Below, in pieces: positions 1 through 11,266 of a DNA stretch of 64,000 nucleotides (position 1 is the first letter of the stretch; the number at the start of each line of letters is the position of its first letter). The stretch is from Todiramphus chloris collaris. Taxonomy: Eukaryota; Chordata; Aves; Coraciiformes; Alcedinidae. The notes under the pieces are model-generated. The model was not told the origin of the DNA. It was given only the letters and a program-made list of their open reading frames with translations, and ran no database searches. The translations under genes and the position numbers were made by a program. The DNA is taken from NCBI GenBank assembly GCA_025345505.1, contig JANVCC010000022.1, forward strand, positions 26,702,375-26,766,374, in the 5' to 3' direction.

Positions 1-37
1 CTGGTAACACCCCAGGCTGGTAACACCCCAGGCTGGG
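1..37. repeat. 16-bp tandem repeat at window edge
   Basis: The unit CTGGTAACACCCCAGG occurs twice head to tail and a third copy starts (CTGGG). The array begins at base 1, so it probably continues outside the window and its true copy number is unknown. It is a short minisatellite-like array with no coding content. Confidence 0.85.
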
Positions 38-3000
38 CCGAAATCAACACAGGACCACATCCAGGAACCATGATGTTATGTGTACCTTCTGCTGTAAAGC
101 CTCTGTCATGAGCAGGACAGAGAGCTGAAACACCTCTATATATTTCTCAGTAGTCTTTCTGCACCTAGTCTCTGAGGATCATATGACATTTGACGCATCA
201 AGCTGCTCAACACCTGTTTTGATACAAGTCAGCAAGTAATGCCCCACTTTTCCAGGATGGAAGATGAACTAACAAAGAAGGAGTCCCCACACAGTCACCT
301 TGAATATATTGCAGATCTTCAGCACCTGGCACTGATTCAAAAACTGTTGTTCTTGCAATATTCACTTTTCACCCCATGTCTAACCAATGCTTCTGGCTAA
401 CTTCCTGGACTAACCCTACCTATGATCGCAAGACTTTGTGTGTAAGAGCTAGCAGGTAGATAGTAACTCCTTCCCTGAAGGTTTCTAATGATGGATCTCA
501 GGACATTTTTCAAGTCTCACTCACTCTCACACAGGCCAAGTCCCTCACAAATGGCTTGTTACTGATTTTACCATTTTCATGTCCACACAGATAAAGTGGG
601 GTAAGCATTGAAACCAGCTGATGAAGGGAAACAAACAGACCATGTTTTTCTGATGACACTACTAGATTGCTTCTTTTCTGAAGTTCTCCTCTCAGCTATG
701 ATGATAATTATTAGAGGTTCTTGTTTGTACAAATAAGGTTTTTGAACATCCTTTGCAGAAAAGCTACGGACTGTATGAGGTGCAAAGAAATCTGTGGCAT
801 CCAAGATGTTTTCTGATGTGTGGAAAGGGGATTTGTAGCACCTGTCTCATCACTTTTAGAGCTGTAAAGGAAAATGTTACTCCTTTTGATATTGTTAAAT
901 TGCCTCAAAAGTGAATCCTTAGGACTAGATTGGAAAGACCTTTCCCTCACTTTTCCTGATCTTTAGGGAAAAAGACTGACAGGAGATTTCTAAGCAATCT
1001 ACCTCAAATTCTCCATGGGATTCAGTGCATTTTGGGGTGGCATTCTTTGGATTATTTAGTTCTGTACCTTGCCAGTCTCTCTCACAGCTGGAAAAAAAAA
1101 TCTGTAAAAGCTACTGCTTCTTTACCTTTAGGCCAAGTCTTAAAGTGTTAAAGCACAACTCCTAGTAACATGGATTACAATAAAATCTGAGTTTCTTTAG
1201 TTCACTTTCACTGAGAGTTTATAACACTGGGACCCAAAAGGTTGTTTTGCAAACTTAAAGAGAAACAAGTGTCCAGTAAACTTTTTTATACCATGTGAAA
1301 TTTGAAAACCTTAGCAGTAGAGGCTTAGTAGTAGTGTCTCACAATGCTTGGGCATTTAATGAGTTGCATTTTATGAGTCTGTTTTTCTTGGGGGCAATAA
1401 AAGGATATACGAAAGGGTCAAAGTTATGTGACTGTAGTACAATGTATCTTGCTAGGGTTACATACAAGGTATCTAGCATTTTCCCAAGGGAAGGATGGGT
1501 TAGGTCTGCAGCCATGGAGTATTCTGTGTGATTTTTAAGGCCTTTTAATAACAGAGGGTACTGTAGACCTTTTTTTTCTTTTTTTTTGGGGAAGTGGAGG
1601 TGGAGGGAAAGCAGAGACAGACATTGGCAGGAATCTGCAGCCTGTATGGTTCAATGCACAAATGCAATCCCAAAGCAAGTCGTAAGTGCCTGGCTCTGAT
1701 GATGTGGTCCCCACTCCTTTTATTTCATGACCTTTAGTTTTCACATTTTTCCCATCAAGGGTAAACATGTGAAATGAGGTCAAAACTTGTATATCTGTTT
1801 TCAAGGATGCCATATGAACTTCCAATTAGCTAATTATTGTCTGTTATTTGTATCATTGCAGTTTTCACAGTGATATCTCTGCTCTGGAGACCTGATCTAT
1901 AGACAGCTGAAGCAGAAGTGTCCCAGAAATCCCAGGCAGGCAGTTGGTTTCCTGGGTCAGTCTGGATCAGTCCCTACTGAAGGAAAAATCCTGCAGAATT
2001 AATTTTTTTCTTAGCTATGAACTCTCCTCTTAAAGCTTTCTTGATATTGCATTTCCTCAGACAGATGTTTCCAAAATGCAGTTGAGAGGTACAAGTAAGG
2101 AACACAACAACATGCTTTTCATGTACCTCTTGCCTATGGGATATACTTCTATAATACCTGAGAAGCTTTTGATCCCTTTTTGTTGTCCTTCACTCTTGGG
2201 AAGGAGGAAACTCATCATTTTCTGTATTACTCTGTAAATCAAATGTGCTTTCAATGTCTTTATTATTAAATGAAAATCTTGGAAGTAACAGGAATGTGAA
2301 CGTATGGCAAGCTGTGCAAATAGCAGCTATGGATGGACATCCCAGACACCCTTTTCCTCCTGTCAGTGGCCCACATCAGTTGCACAACCACATAATGAAA
2401 TGTATATCTGGGTCCACGTATTAGCTGTGCTGTTGCCATGCCCAATGGCTTTAGACGTGCACTGAATAAACATCATTACAGAGTTAAGCTTATGGACTAC
2501 TAACTCCTGGCAGCAGCCCCATGGATTCATGGGTAGTAGGGAACATGTAGGTTCGTTTGAGCAGTGGCCCTTTGCTCCTTGGAGAATAACCCTCACTGCT
2601 CTTGACCTCAGCTGTGTCTTGTCAAGTGGGAGACAGTACAAAAGGGTCTCCCAGCTACCAGCGGGAGGGTGATGACTAAATGAACCATCTCCCTTTTTCC
2701 AGGACCAGTCCCTCCTCACAAGTGATGAATTCACTATGTTGGAGTTGCTGCCTCCAGCATTCTCTGACTCTCCGACTGGAAGCAGCTGGGCTTTGCCAAA
2801 CCCCAGATTCATGCGGTTTGGCACTCTCTGTGCATCAGGAGTAGGAGCTCCATCCAACACATACTGCTGTGTGCAAGTCAAGTAACAGTCACAGTGAGGA
2901 CTAGGCCAGAAGCTGGCCCACAAGCTCCTCTTTAAGCCTCAGGAGGTGGGTTAGTAGCCGCAGGGACAGGGTGACGGGAATGCTGTGTCCTGGGAGAAAT

Positions 3001-4261
3001 AACAAGCCAGACATTTGCCTGAAAAGGAAGGGAGGCAGCGGAAGTTATACAGGCTGCAAGGGAGGTAAGGAAGAGGCCAATAGAACAAATATCATGTATT
3101 TTAAATACTAATTTCTCCTAAAATATGCCCGCCCTCCCCCTTCCCCTCTTTGTAGCCCTGGTTTTCAAGACTGGAATGATAACCACTGTGCCTGCTATTA
3201 AGAAGACAGTGCACAGGTTTTTCTTCAGACCTCAGCATGACCCAGAGGCAAACATGCATGGGAACACAGAGAGGGCTGTGGGGGACAGATGGCCACCTAA
3301 ATTGTCCTTCTCAGCCACTTTTAACAAGATGTGGTGCAAAGATTTATTTTTCTTGTCATTGCTATCATCCTTTACAAGAAGTCTGTTTATGTTCATTAAA
3401 CAACTTCTGTTCAGCCTAAGGATGCAAGGAAGGAAAACATTGGCTGGGGGTTGGTTCCCAGGGATTTAGCCACAACATGGCCCAAACAGCTTCCAGGGAT
3501 CCTGCAACCCTTCTGCAAACCATAAACCACTCTCAAATGCCCAGGCAGCTGAGGCTGAGGTGGGGGAGGGCCAGTGCCAAGGGAAGGAGGTAAGAGTGAG
3601 AAAAAGTGAGTTGCAGTACTCACACTCCCCAAGCAAGTTAAGTCTTTCTCAGCAGCAGAAAGAGCTTGCCTTTGCCTCCACCCTGGCCCAGCAAGGCTAC
3701 GGGAAGCACAGCCAGCTTGTTTCCTGTAAACAGACTGCTGTTCCCAAAGTTGTGGCAATAAGACAAGCCACTGAAACACAAGCAAGTCCAAGATTGAAAC
3801 AGGTGCCACTGTTGGTGATGGACTGAAAAGCTTCACTTCTCTTCATCCTTCTCCCATGTCCTCTCACCCTTTGCCATCTGCTTTAGATATCCTCCTTTCT
3901 TTTCCCTTCTCACCTACTTCCTTCCCAGATCTCAGCACAAGGGGGACCTTTGCAGCTGCAACTCTATGGTAAAATCATGGGCATCGTCTACCCTTTGCAA
4001 GCTTCATGGGATGTTCCTGGATCCAAGTCAACATTCAGGACCTCTGTGATGTGATATCTAAACCTGAATTATCCAATGTCAAGGTGTAGGAAAAAATAAA
4101 ATAGGCTCAGGCTCTTGGCTGCCTTCAATGCATGGGCATTTTCTTTTGTGGGTTAAATTCACTAATTATTGAATTTTAACCTTGTTCTGTACATACATCT
4201 TGTAAAGAAGAGGCAGGTCCTCCTTTCTTGCTTAGAAACCAGAACATGTGTGAGAAATGAA
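38..4261. other. Non-coding stretch, no recognisable feature
   Basis: I see unique-looking sequence with scarce CpG, short T-runs near 1570-1588 and no repeat family I recognise. The longest open frame of the window (2363-2923, minus, 186 codons) lies here. It has no recognisable domain, signal peptide or codon pattern, so I treat it as chance. No tRNA or splice-bounded exon could be supported. Confidence 0.6.
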
Positions 4262-4395
4262 CACGTACACACACACAAAACAATGAAAACAAAAAACCAA
4301 AAACCAAAACCAAAACAAATAAAAAAACACAAAATGAAACACAAAACAAAACACCCCCACACGAAAAAAAAGAAACAAACCCCAACCCAACCAGC
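4262..4395. repeat. A/C-rich low-complexity tract
   Basis: About 135 bases consist almost entirely of A and C on the plus strand, starting with a short (AC)n run and passing into AAAAC, AACC and CCCAACCC mixtures. G and T are rare. Open frames on both strands across it (Lys/Thr/Gln-rich or Phe/Cys/Val-rich) are artefacts of the composition. Confidence 0.85.
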
Positions 4396-7300
4396 CACAT
4401 AGGATTATTTGTTCTGATTCTGTTGATTACAACCCCTATTTCTTTTGTGAATCTAAATTCTGCTCTTGACTGTCAGTGGCTAGCAATTTTTGAATGATGC
4501 TTTCCCTCCCTGTACTAGATAGGCCTCCAAGGTCACGAAGAAGTATGTGTCATCTTCAGAGCCCCTGGGTCCATACTTCCTTTCTCTGGCCTCTATGTTC
4601 CTTGTTTTCTGTCGCTGAAGAGAATTAAGAAGGTCTCTGTCACCATGGCAATGCAGACCTGTACCAGTTTTGGAAAATGAATAAACACCTACAGCTAAAC
4701 CTTTCCAAGTCAAAGACTGCCATGATAGCCTCAGTTCTCTCCCCTTGATGATAGGCATTGAGTGTGAAAGACATTTCAATTTGACTAGGGTAGAAAAAAA
4801 ACCTGACCAGAGTATGGTCAAAAGGCCCTCCTGGGGGCAAACTGAGTAGTGGTCAGTGAGGAGCAACCAAAACACATCATGACTCAGAAAAGGTCAAGAC
4901 ACAAAATCCTTAGGTGTGGGTGGATCACTTCAAGGTGCAGTTATTTTAAGATCAAGCCTGAAACCATCAGAGCTGGAAAGTGCATCCTTGAAAAATGAGG
5001 TCTGTGGAAAAATCAAAAGGTTCAGTGCCAGCCTGTCATCAGGGGCCAATGACACCCAAAAGGGTGGAAAACTTTTCCTGAGAGTTATGGATTATCATTC
5101 CTAGAAAAGAAAGAGTGAAGAAAGAGATGCAGAAAAACTTGGAAGCCTTCAAAGACGACCCTAAGTAAGGTAAAAGATAGTGAGGGAGTCACTTCTTTCT
5201 CTGCTTGAGGAAAGAGTATAGCCAGGCTGGGTTTCTCCACATCTTAACCCATCTCTTCTACTCTTGCTTCAGAAGGACCTCTAGAGAAATCTATTTCCTT
5301 CCTTCCTGTCTTATCACTTGACATAGATTTGAGGCCTACCCTCAAACTTGTCTTGACGTTTGTTTGAGATGATGCCTCTTATCATGACACAAGATGATGC
5401 CTTGGAGGCCTTCCAGCCAGCTCTTTGCTTTACCTTTCAGCAGGGATTACACAGGACACCACAGTTTGATCTGGCAGTTGCACTGAACACAGTAAATTGT
5501 AAATGCCCCTTAATGTGTTTTCTTTTAATGAAGAGACTAGGGCTTATTGTCCCAGAGGATTTCAGGGGTCTCACTGAATGAGAAACTCAGGGTCTTACTG
5601 TGTGTGTCTGCAAGGCTACATTACTTCATGCTGACCTAGAACATTAGGCAGTTGTACTGCCTGTTCCTGCTGATTTTTTTCTATATTAATGCTGATATTT
5701 TTATGATTTTGTTTGTTTATTGGTTTTTTATTTTGTTGTGGTTTTTATTCTTGTACCCCAAAGAGGAGAAAACCCTTTGCAGGAAGGATGAAAATTTTGT
5801 TTGTTTGTTTGTTTGTTTTAATTTTGAATGCCACGGTCCACTAATGGAAATTTGTGATGGTAAAATAGCCCTTCCTATACTCACACACTGTGAATTCAAA
5901 ACAAAAACCCAGGACTGGGCAAGCTCCAGATGTGATATGGGCCTCTGATACTGAAAATAAATAGCCAGAGTGTTGGCTGCAACAAGCCCTCCCTCCTTCC
6001 TTGTATCCATGAGTCACTAAGCCAGATGGGGCTGGCTTAACTCATAGAAGCTGCTGATTCTCAAACCAGTGCTGTCAAGGTAAGATGTTGAGGAGAAGGG
6101 ACAAAGTCTATTTGTGTGCTGCTTTTTTAAGTATTTGGAGTTCCTTTCATACCTGTGCTGCTTTCTGTCATGAGACAGAGCAGATCCCCTATGCAGATGC
6201 TCTACAGCTAGCTAGCACATAATGAAAATTGTTACCAGCTCTGGAGCAGCTCAATATAAACTAATGTCATAAACAAATAATTCAGACTCATCCCAACAAC
6301 ACCTCCGAAAAGCACTGCAAAGTAGCCTCCACCACTCTTTCTGCATATCTGAAATGCAATTAAGAGCATCATGAGAGCTGTAATACACAGCCCATGAGAA
6401 AACACATGTCTCAATCATTATAGTTAAAACCCGCAGTAAGAACTAAAAGATTTGGCCTTTGAAAGGCATGCTGGCTCTGGTTTGGAATAGCTTCATCTCT
6501 AAATAAGAATTGCCCATGTCTGGCACTATGTAGAAATATACTCTTCTGACTCAGGAGGGAGGCAAAATAGCAGGAAATGACTCTGAAAATTAGACCATAA
6601 ATTTAGATATAGCTGTTCTGATCCTGGCATGATTTGTTATGAGTAAATCAATGTATTTTTGGCAGAGATGAAACCAAAGGAAAAAAAAAAAAAAAGTAGA
6701 GAGAGGAGGAGAGAAGAGTAGAAATGGAATTTTATAGAGGAAACTAAACAGAGATATTCCAGTTTGTGCTAAGTGTATCACAGTTTTCAAGTGGTACTCC
6801 AGTCTATTGACAGCTGCCTTCTGATGTATTCAGTACAACCAGGTGGAAGGGGCACAGAGGCTTTAGAGACTTGAATCCTGTTTTTGAATCTGGCTCAGAT
6901 TTGCCACTCTCTCTCCAGCTGTTCCTGCCCTTGGAACTTCTACCTCCTTTGAATAACGGGAAATATTTGGGGTAATTTGAGGAAGGTGCCAAAGCTGTCT
7001 CCAAGACCAGAAACCTGCATGCCCAGAACAGGCTATGCCTCTGCTGATGAAACTCAGGGAGAAAGTGTCTGGTGCCAGCACAGAAGTGCCAAGTCTTTGA
7101 GTAGATAATGAAAGCTGTTGGGACCTAGAAAAGGGATCAGGAGCTTAGAGAGGAGAGCAGCAGGTCCAGGTTTCATGTATACATGGGCAACCAGGTGTTA
7201 AGCATCTGTAACTAAGTGCCTAATGCCCTAAGTAACAACAGGCAAATCCCAGTACCAAAGGAACACGGGGATCCAGACTAAGCATTGCCAAAACTGTAGC

Positions 7301-8640
7301 ACTGTTCTGCTCTGCTCACACTGTTCCCATTGCTAGAGTCCCTTCACCAGCTGACCAATTATATTGTAGCATATATTGTATCAGGAAACGACACTGTGGC
7401 AGGTCAGCACAGTGTGGGTATGTTATGACAGCTGGAGAGGAACTTCCTGAGTGAGTTAAGCCATTTTGCTGGACATAGCTGGACAGACTGACATGAGGGA
7501 ATCCCCATTTATAGTATCTGCATCCCCAGGATGAATCCCACTTAAGAAAATTTCCCAGATCTGGGAGGCTACTTGGCAGAGTAAATGTTTCCAAAGGTCA
7601 GTTTTCAGAAATACAGTTAAAGTGGAGACCTGGAAAAATACCCAGGTCTGATAATCTGCATCATGAAAAAGATGGCCTGTGTCACCCAGAGGGGTGGGGA
7701 AGGCAAAGGAAGAGCCTAGAACATGATTCATTTGGCACTATCCTAATTTCCTCTGTTGAAGCCCCACTAAAACCTGAGCATCAGTCAGGGTTTTATGCCT
7801 GCCCCTGGTCCTCTGCCATGTATGACCTTCAGGAGCAGAATGCTTCCTGGCCTGCTGTAATGAAGCTTCTAGTGGAAGATGATGTAGCTGCCCTGATTCA
7901 CAGCAAGTAAAGATCTAGCCCAGAAACTGCTAAAAAGTGTAATTCAGAGTCCAGTTTATAAGTTTATAATGGCTTGCAAAGAAAAGTAAAGAAACAGCAA
8001 AGTTGCTGGGAGAATCTAGCTAGGCAGAATACTACTTTCTCCCTTTTTATTTAATAAAATTACTGGGTTTAGACTGTGCAAACATTTCTAGCAGCTACAT
8101 GCAGATAGGTCCTTGCCTTTTTATTCTCTATGCCTATTCAGTATAGTTCCATGTAGCTCTTTAGCTCCATAGAAAAGCCTGAAAATCCAAATTAGACCCA
8201 TACAAAGTGACTGTCTCAGATTGCCTTTAGACACTTACGCCTGTGCAAGGGAAACAGTAACAAATGAGCAATAATATTTGTAACACAAGCATTCGTAAGG
8301 CAACAGCCAAGAATTACAGCAATGGAAAATGCTTCATGATCCTATTGCAGAAAGAAGCAAAGCACTTTACCCTTTTAGAGACCCTGTGTTTCCTCATTGA
8401 TGGTCACGTCATACCCATCTTAAGTAGAGCAATACTAGAGGAAAATAGGGAAAGAACATAACATCAGAGCTGAGGTCAACATCTGGATGGACTTAGGCTT
8501 CACAAAAGAATTTACAGTCTCATTGGCACATATGAGGACTGTCGTCTCCTCTGCAGCATTTAATTTTTAATCGTGAGAGCCCACTGGAGTAAGGCTTGGC
8601 TTTCAAGAATATTAATGGAGTAAAAATGCAATGAAAAGTG
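4396..8640. other. Non-coding stretch with minor simple repeats
   Basis: I see no gene. The stretch holds a short (TTTG)n microsatellite at about 5794-5819 and a purine-rich run with A15 at about 6669-6722. A weak tRNA-SINE-like patch near 6855-6980 was not convincing enough to call. Confidence 0.6.
5794..5819. repeat. (TTTG)n microsatellite
   Basis: Five to six consecutive TTTG units are visible, flanked by T-rich sequence. It is a simple tandem repeat, possibly length-polymorphic. Confidence 0.85.
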
Positions 8641-8705
8641 AAAAAAAAAAAAAAAAAAAAAAAAAGAAAAAAAATGAAAAAAAAAAAAAAAAAAAAAAAA
8701 AAAAA
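8641..8705 (+). repeat. Interrupted poly(A) tract, 65 bp
   Basis: A25, then G, A8, TG and A29 make an almost pure A-tract, followed by CAAACAAAC. No SINE or L1-like body or processed-transcript body is recognisable upstream, and CR1 does not use poly(A) tails. It could be a slippage-expanded simple repeat or the tail of an old retrocopy too diverged to recognise. Confidence 0.9.
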
Positions 8706-8751
8706 CAAACAAGGAAAGAAGCTGAATAGTTCCAAAAAACACCAGTATGAA

Positions 8752-8806
8752 TCCCTCCCTACATATACACAAGGATACATATACTCCCTCCCTACATACA
8801 CAAGGA
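8752..8806 (+). repeat. Imperfect 33-bp tandem duplication
   Basis: TCCCTCCCTACATA starts at 8752 and again at 8785, each copy followed by CACAAGGA. The two copies differ by a small indel and substitutions. This is a local duplication next to the poly(A) tract. Confidence 0.75.
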
Positions 8807-9867
8807 GGGAGTAGCCAAAAGACTGACACTGAAAACCAACAAAGTCACCTTCTGGGTGTCTGAATAAGAATGGGATAGAAGTCCCACCTGTGTTCTGACC
8901 CTGCCTTACCTTCAGGGGCTCAACCAGTGGTACAAAAGGTTTGTGGAGTGACTGAGGACTCCCTATGACCTCAGCAGGGCATAATATGGACTCTCCTCTC
9001 CCAACAGGATATCCTCACCAGTATGTCCCCACTGCTCTGGGGCAGTAGTGCTCAATCTAGGTAGAGGGAAGAAAAAGGAAATAAAGTAAGAGATGACAAA
9101 CAGGGCTTTCCTGTTGAAATTGTTTGGAAGAACATGGACTAGTGTCACTTCTGATGAAAATGTGCCTTCAATGAGTTGCTGAGGGCACAATGCCTTCCCT
9201 ACACATCCAACACATCCCTCTCCTGCTCATCAGAGAAGTCCCACAGGCAACCAAGAGCAACAGCTTGCAGATCCATGCCAGGACATGCTGCTCAGTGTGG
9301 CATGCTCACTAACTTGGGCCACATCCTTGCCTTGCCACTCCTTGGAGCCCTTTCCCTGTATATTCAGTCTCGCTGGCCCGGGATACAGAGAACAAGCTCA
9401 GCACTGGTGTACCATCCCATGCATCTGGGCCTGCAGTCCTGCTCTCTCTCAGATTATGAATGAACTTCTGAACCTCTTGAGGTTGATAGATCACAGGTGA
9501 TAGCAGGAAGTGATAGAGTACTTTCTTGCTCATGATGACTCAGTTGCTGTTCTCTGTAATTTAAAATAGCATTTTATTAAGTTCATTCCTTGTTATCAGG
9601 AGGAATTGGAAATACCTGCTTTGATTGTCCTACTCCAGTGATCTCATGATTCACAAGGCTCCAAATTGTGTCCCTGGGAGAGATAAGGGACATCTAGTGG
9701 CAGCTCCTGTGAAATGGACAATGGCTGTTCAAGTATCCCCTGTTCCACACAGGAAAGGCCTGAGGAAAGGAAGAAATTTAGATTCTGACTTGATTTTGCA
9801 TGATCAGTTTCACCACCCCTTCTGGTGTCCAGCCTCCCCCAGCTGTGGTTTCAATTCCCTCTCTACT
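8807..9867. other. Non-coding stretch, nothing recognised
   Basis: This is unique-looking sequence between the simple repeats and the CR1 fragment. Open frames of up to 95 codons overlap on both strands near 9176-9533 without any recognisable family. Confidence 0.6.
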
Positions 9868-10130
9868 CAGTATTGGTGAGGCTGCACCTCGAGTACTGTG
9901 TTCAGTTTTGTCCACCTCAATACAAGAAAGACATGACAGTGCTAGAGCAGGTCCAGAGAAAAGCAACTAAGCTGGTGAAGGGCCTGGAGAACAAGTCTTA
10001 TAATGAGCAACTGAGGAAACTGGGGCTACTTAGTCTGAAGAAAAGAAGGCTGAGGGGAGACCTTATCACTATCTACACCTACCTGAAAGGATGTTGTAGA
10101 GAGGTAGGTGCTAATAGACACAAGGTAAGG
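9868..10130 (+). mobile_element. CR1 LINE fragment, both ends missing
   Basis: The sequence is the distal part of CR1 ORF2, the reverse-transcriptase polyprotein of avian and reptilian LINEs, in sense orientation. In the plus frame one reads [10 protein letters not shown], then [10 protein letters not shown], then [13 protein letters not shown] and YLKGCC. These are typical landmarks of the region after the RT domain. Similarity fades near 10130, before the usual ORF2 stop, 3' UTR and octamer tail, so the 3' end is missing as well as the 5' end. CR1 copies are normally 5'-truncated with an intact 3' end, so this one was broken later by deletion or recombination. The frame is open but only as a fragment, and no functional product is expected. 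Boundaries are accurate to about 15 bases. Confidence 0.93.
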
Positions 10131-11248
10131 TGTCACTATGGGTTTGTTTGCTTAAATATGAAAAGCTAATAATTTAACTGGGTGATCAAGGTTGCTTCTT
10201 TAGGCAACAGACATACATGTATTTTCAGAAAATGATCTATTTGATTTATCTTGGTATACCTTCGATACTTGTCTACAAATCCAGCCAAGTACCTACCAAG
10301 CCCTATAAGCATCTGCTTCTCTGCTTGTTATGCTATACTGAATTGTAGGAGAACACATGAGTGTCTCCTGACAGGTCCTGTCCAGTCAGAGGTGTTTTTA
10401 TGCTAACCACCTGGTGTGAGTTGTCAGTTAGTGATTAGGGGCACTTGTGATTTTTGGTACTATTTCTTCCTTCACTGAATTCCCTACCCCACACTGAGTA
10501 GTTATCATAAAGTATTTATATATGAAAGCCTATGAGCCTGCAGCCACCTCAAATGTCATACATGCCATTATGGTTGCAGCCAGTATGACCATTCCAACTT
10601 TCATATTATCTCTACAACCAAGCTCTTAAATGCATTTTCCCTCAAAGATGCACTATCTTTGAGCCAGAAAGAGGTCTCTGTGTCTGATTGCAAGATGGTC
10701 CCTGCAGCATTGTCGTTACACCAGGACTTTTCAGAAAATCTCATTTCATGGCAGCCTTTCCACTGCTTAGCCTGAAAGAGTCTACCATTTGTCCTTCTCT
10801 TTGTTAGAGCTTGTCTGATTGCTCACATCCTTCCTATGCCTCTTCACCTCTGCCAGAAGTGTGCCCATTTGTGTTGCTTCCAATACTGCCTACCTCTCAT
10901 CAGCTTTCAAGATCTCTGTAACAGGATGGTAACCATCTGGCAGAGCTGCCTGTTTCTCAGAGGGGTGGTTTTGCTTTCTCTCAGATAGTGAGTAGACACA
11001 TATCTGGTCTTTCTTTATAGGTCAGCCACAATGACATATTGGGTATTTGTGATGCAAGAGAGTCACTTCTGCCATATATGAAAATAGCCATATTTGGCCA
11101 TTTGGTTTTCTATCACAACAGAAACGGCTTCATGATTGGTCTTTGAATGTGAAAAAAGAGCTTTTCCTTCCATCTCAAAATCTATGAACTTAGACTCAAG
11201 GATAAAGAATTTACCTCTGGGTTTTAACTTCAGGATTTTCATTGTGTT
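10131..11248. other. Non-coding stretch, nothing recognised
   Basis: This is unique sequence with scattered AT-rich patches and no open frame, repeat family or RNA gene that I recognise. Confidence 0.6.
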
Positions 11249-11266
11249 GGGGGGGGGGGGGGGGGG
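11249..11266 (+). repeat. G18 homopolymer
   Basis: Eighteen consecutive G residues follow ATTGTGTT and precede TGGC. On the plus strand this can form G-quadruplex structures, and the length is prone to sequencing and replication slippage. Confidence 0.9.

Noticed and set aside
2363-2923. 186-codon minus-strand open frame, longest in the window
   Set aside because: It has no recognisable domain or family and no splice or promoter context. About one frame of this length is expected by chance in 64 kb over six frames.
4162-4402. Frames rich in Phe/Cys/Val or Lys/Thr/Gln on both strands
   Set aside because: Artefacts of the A/C-rich tract.
6855-6980. Possible second MIR (GAATCCTG... CTGGCTC... 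TTGCCAC...)
   Set aside because: A few landmarks agree but order and spacing are poor. Not distinguishable from chance without alignment.
8520-8829. Poly-Phe membrane-like frames on the minus strand
   Set aside because: They read through the interrupted poly(A) tract.
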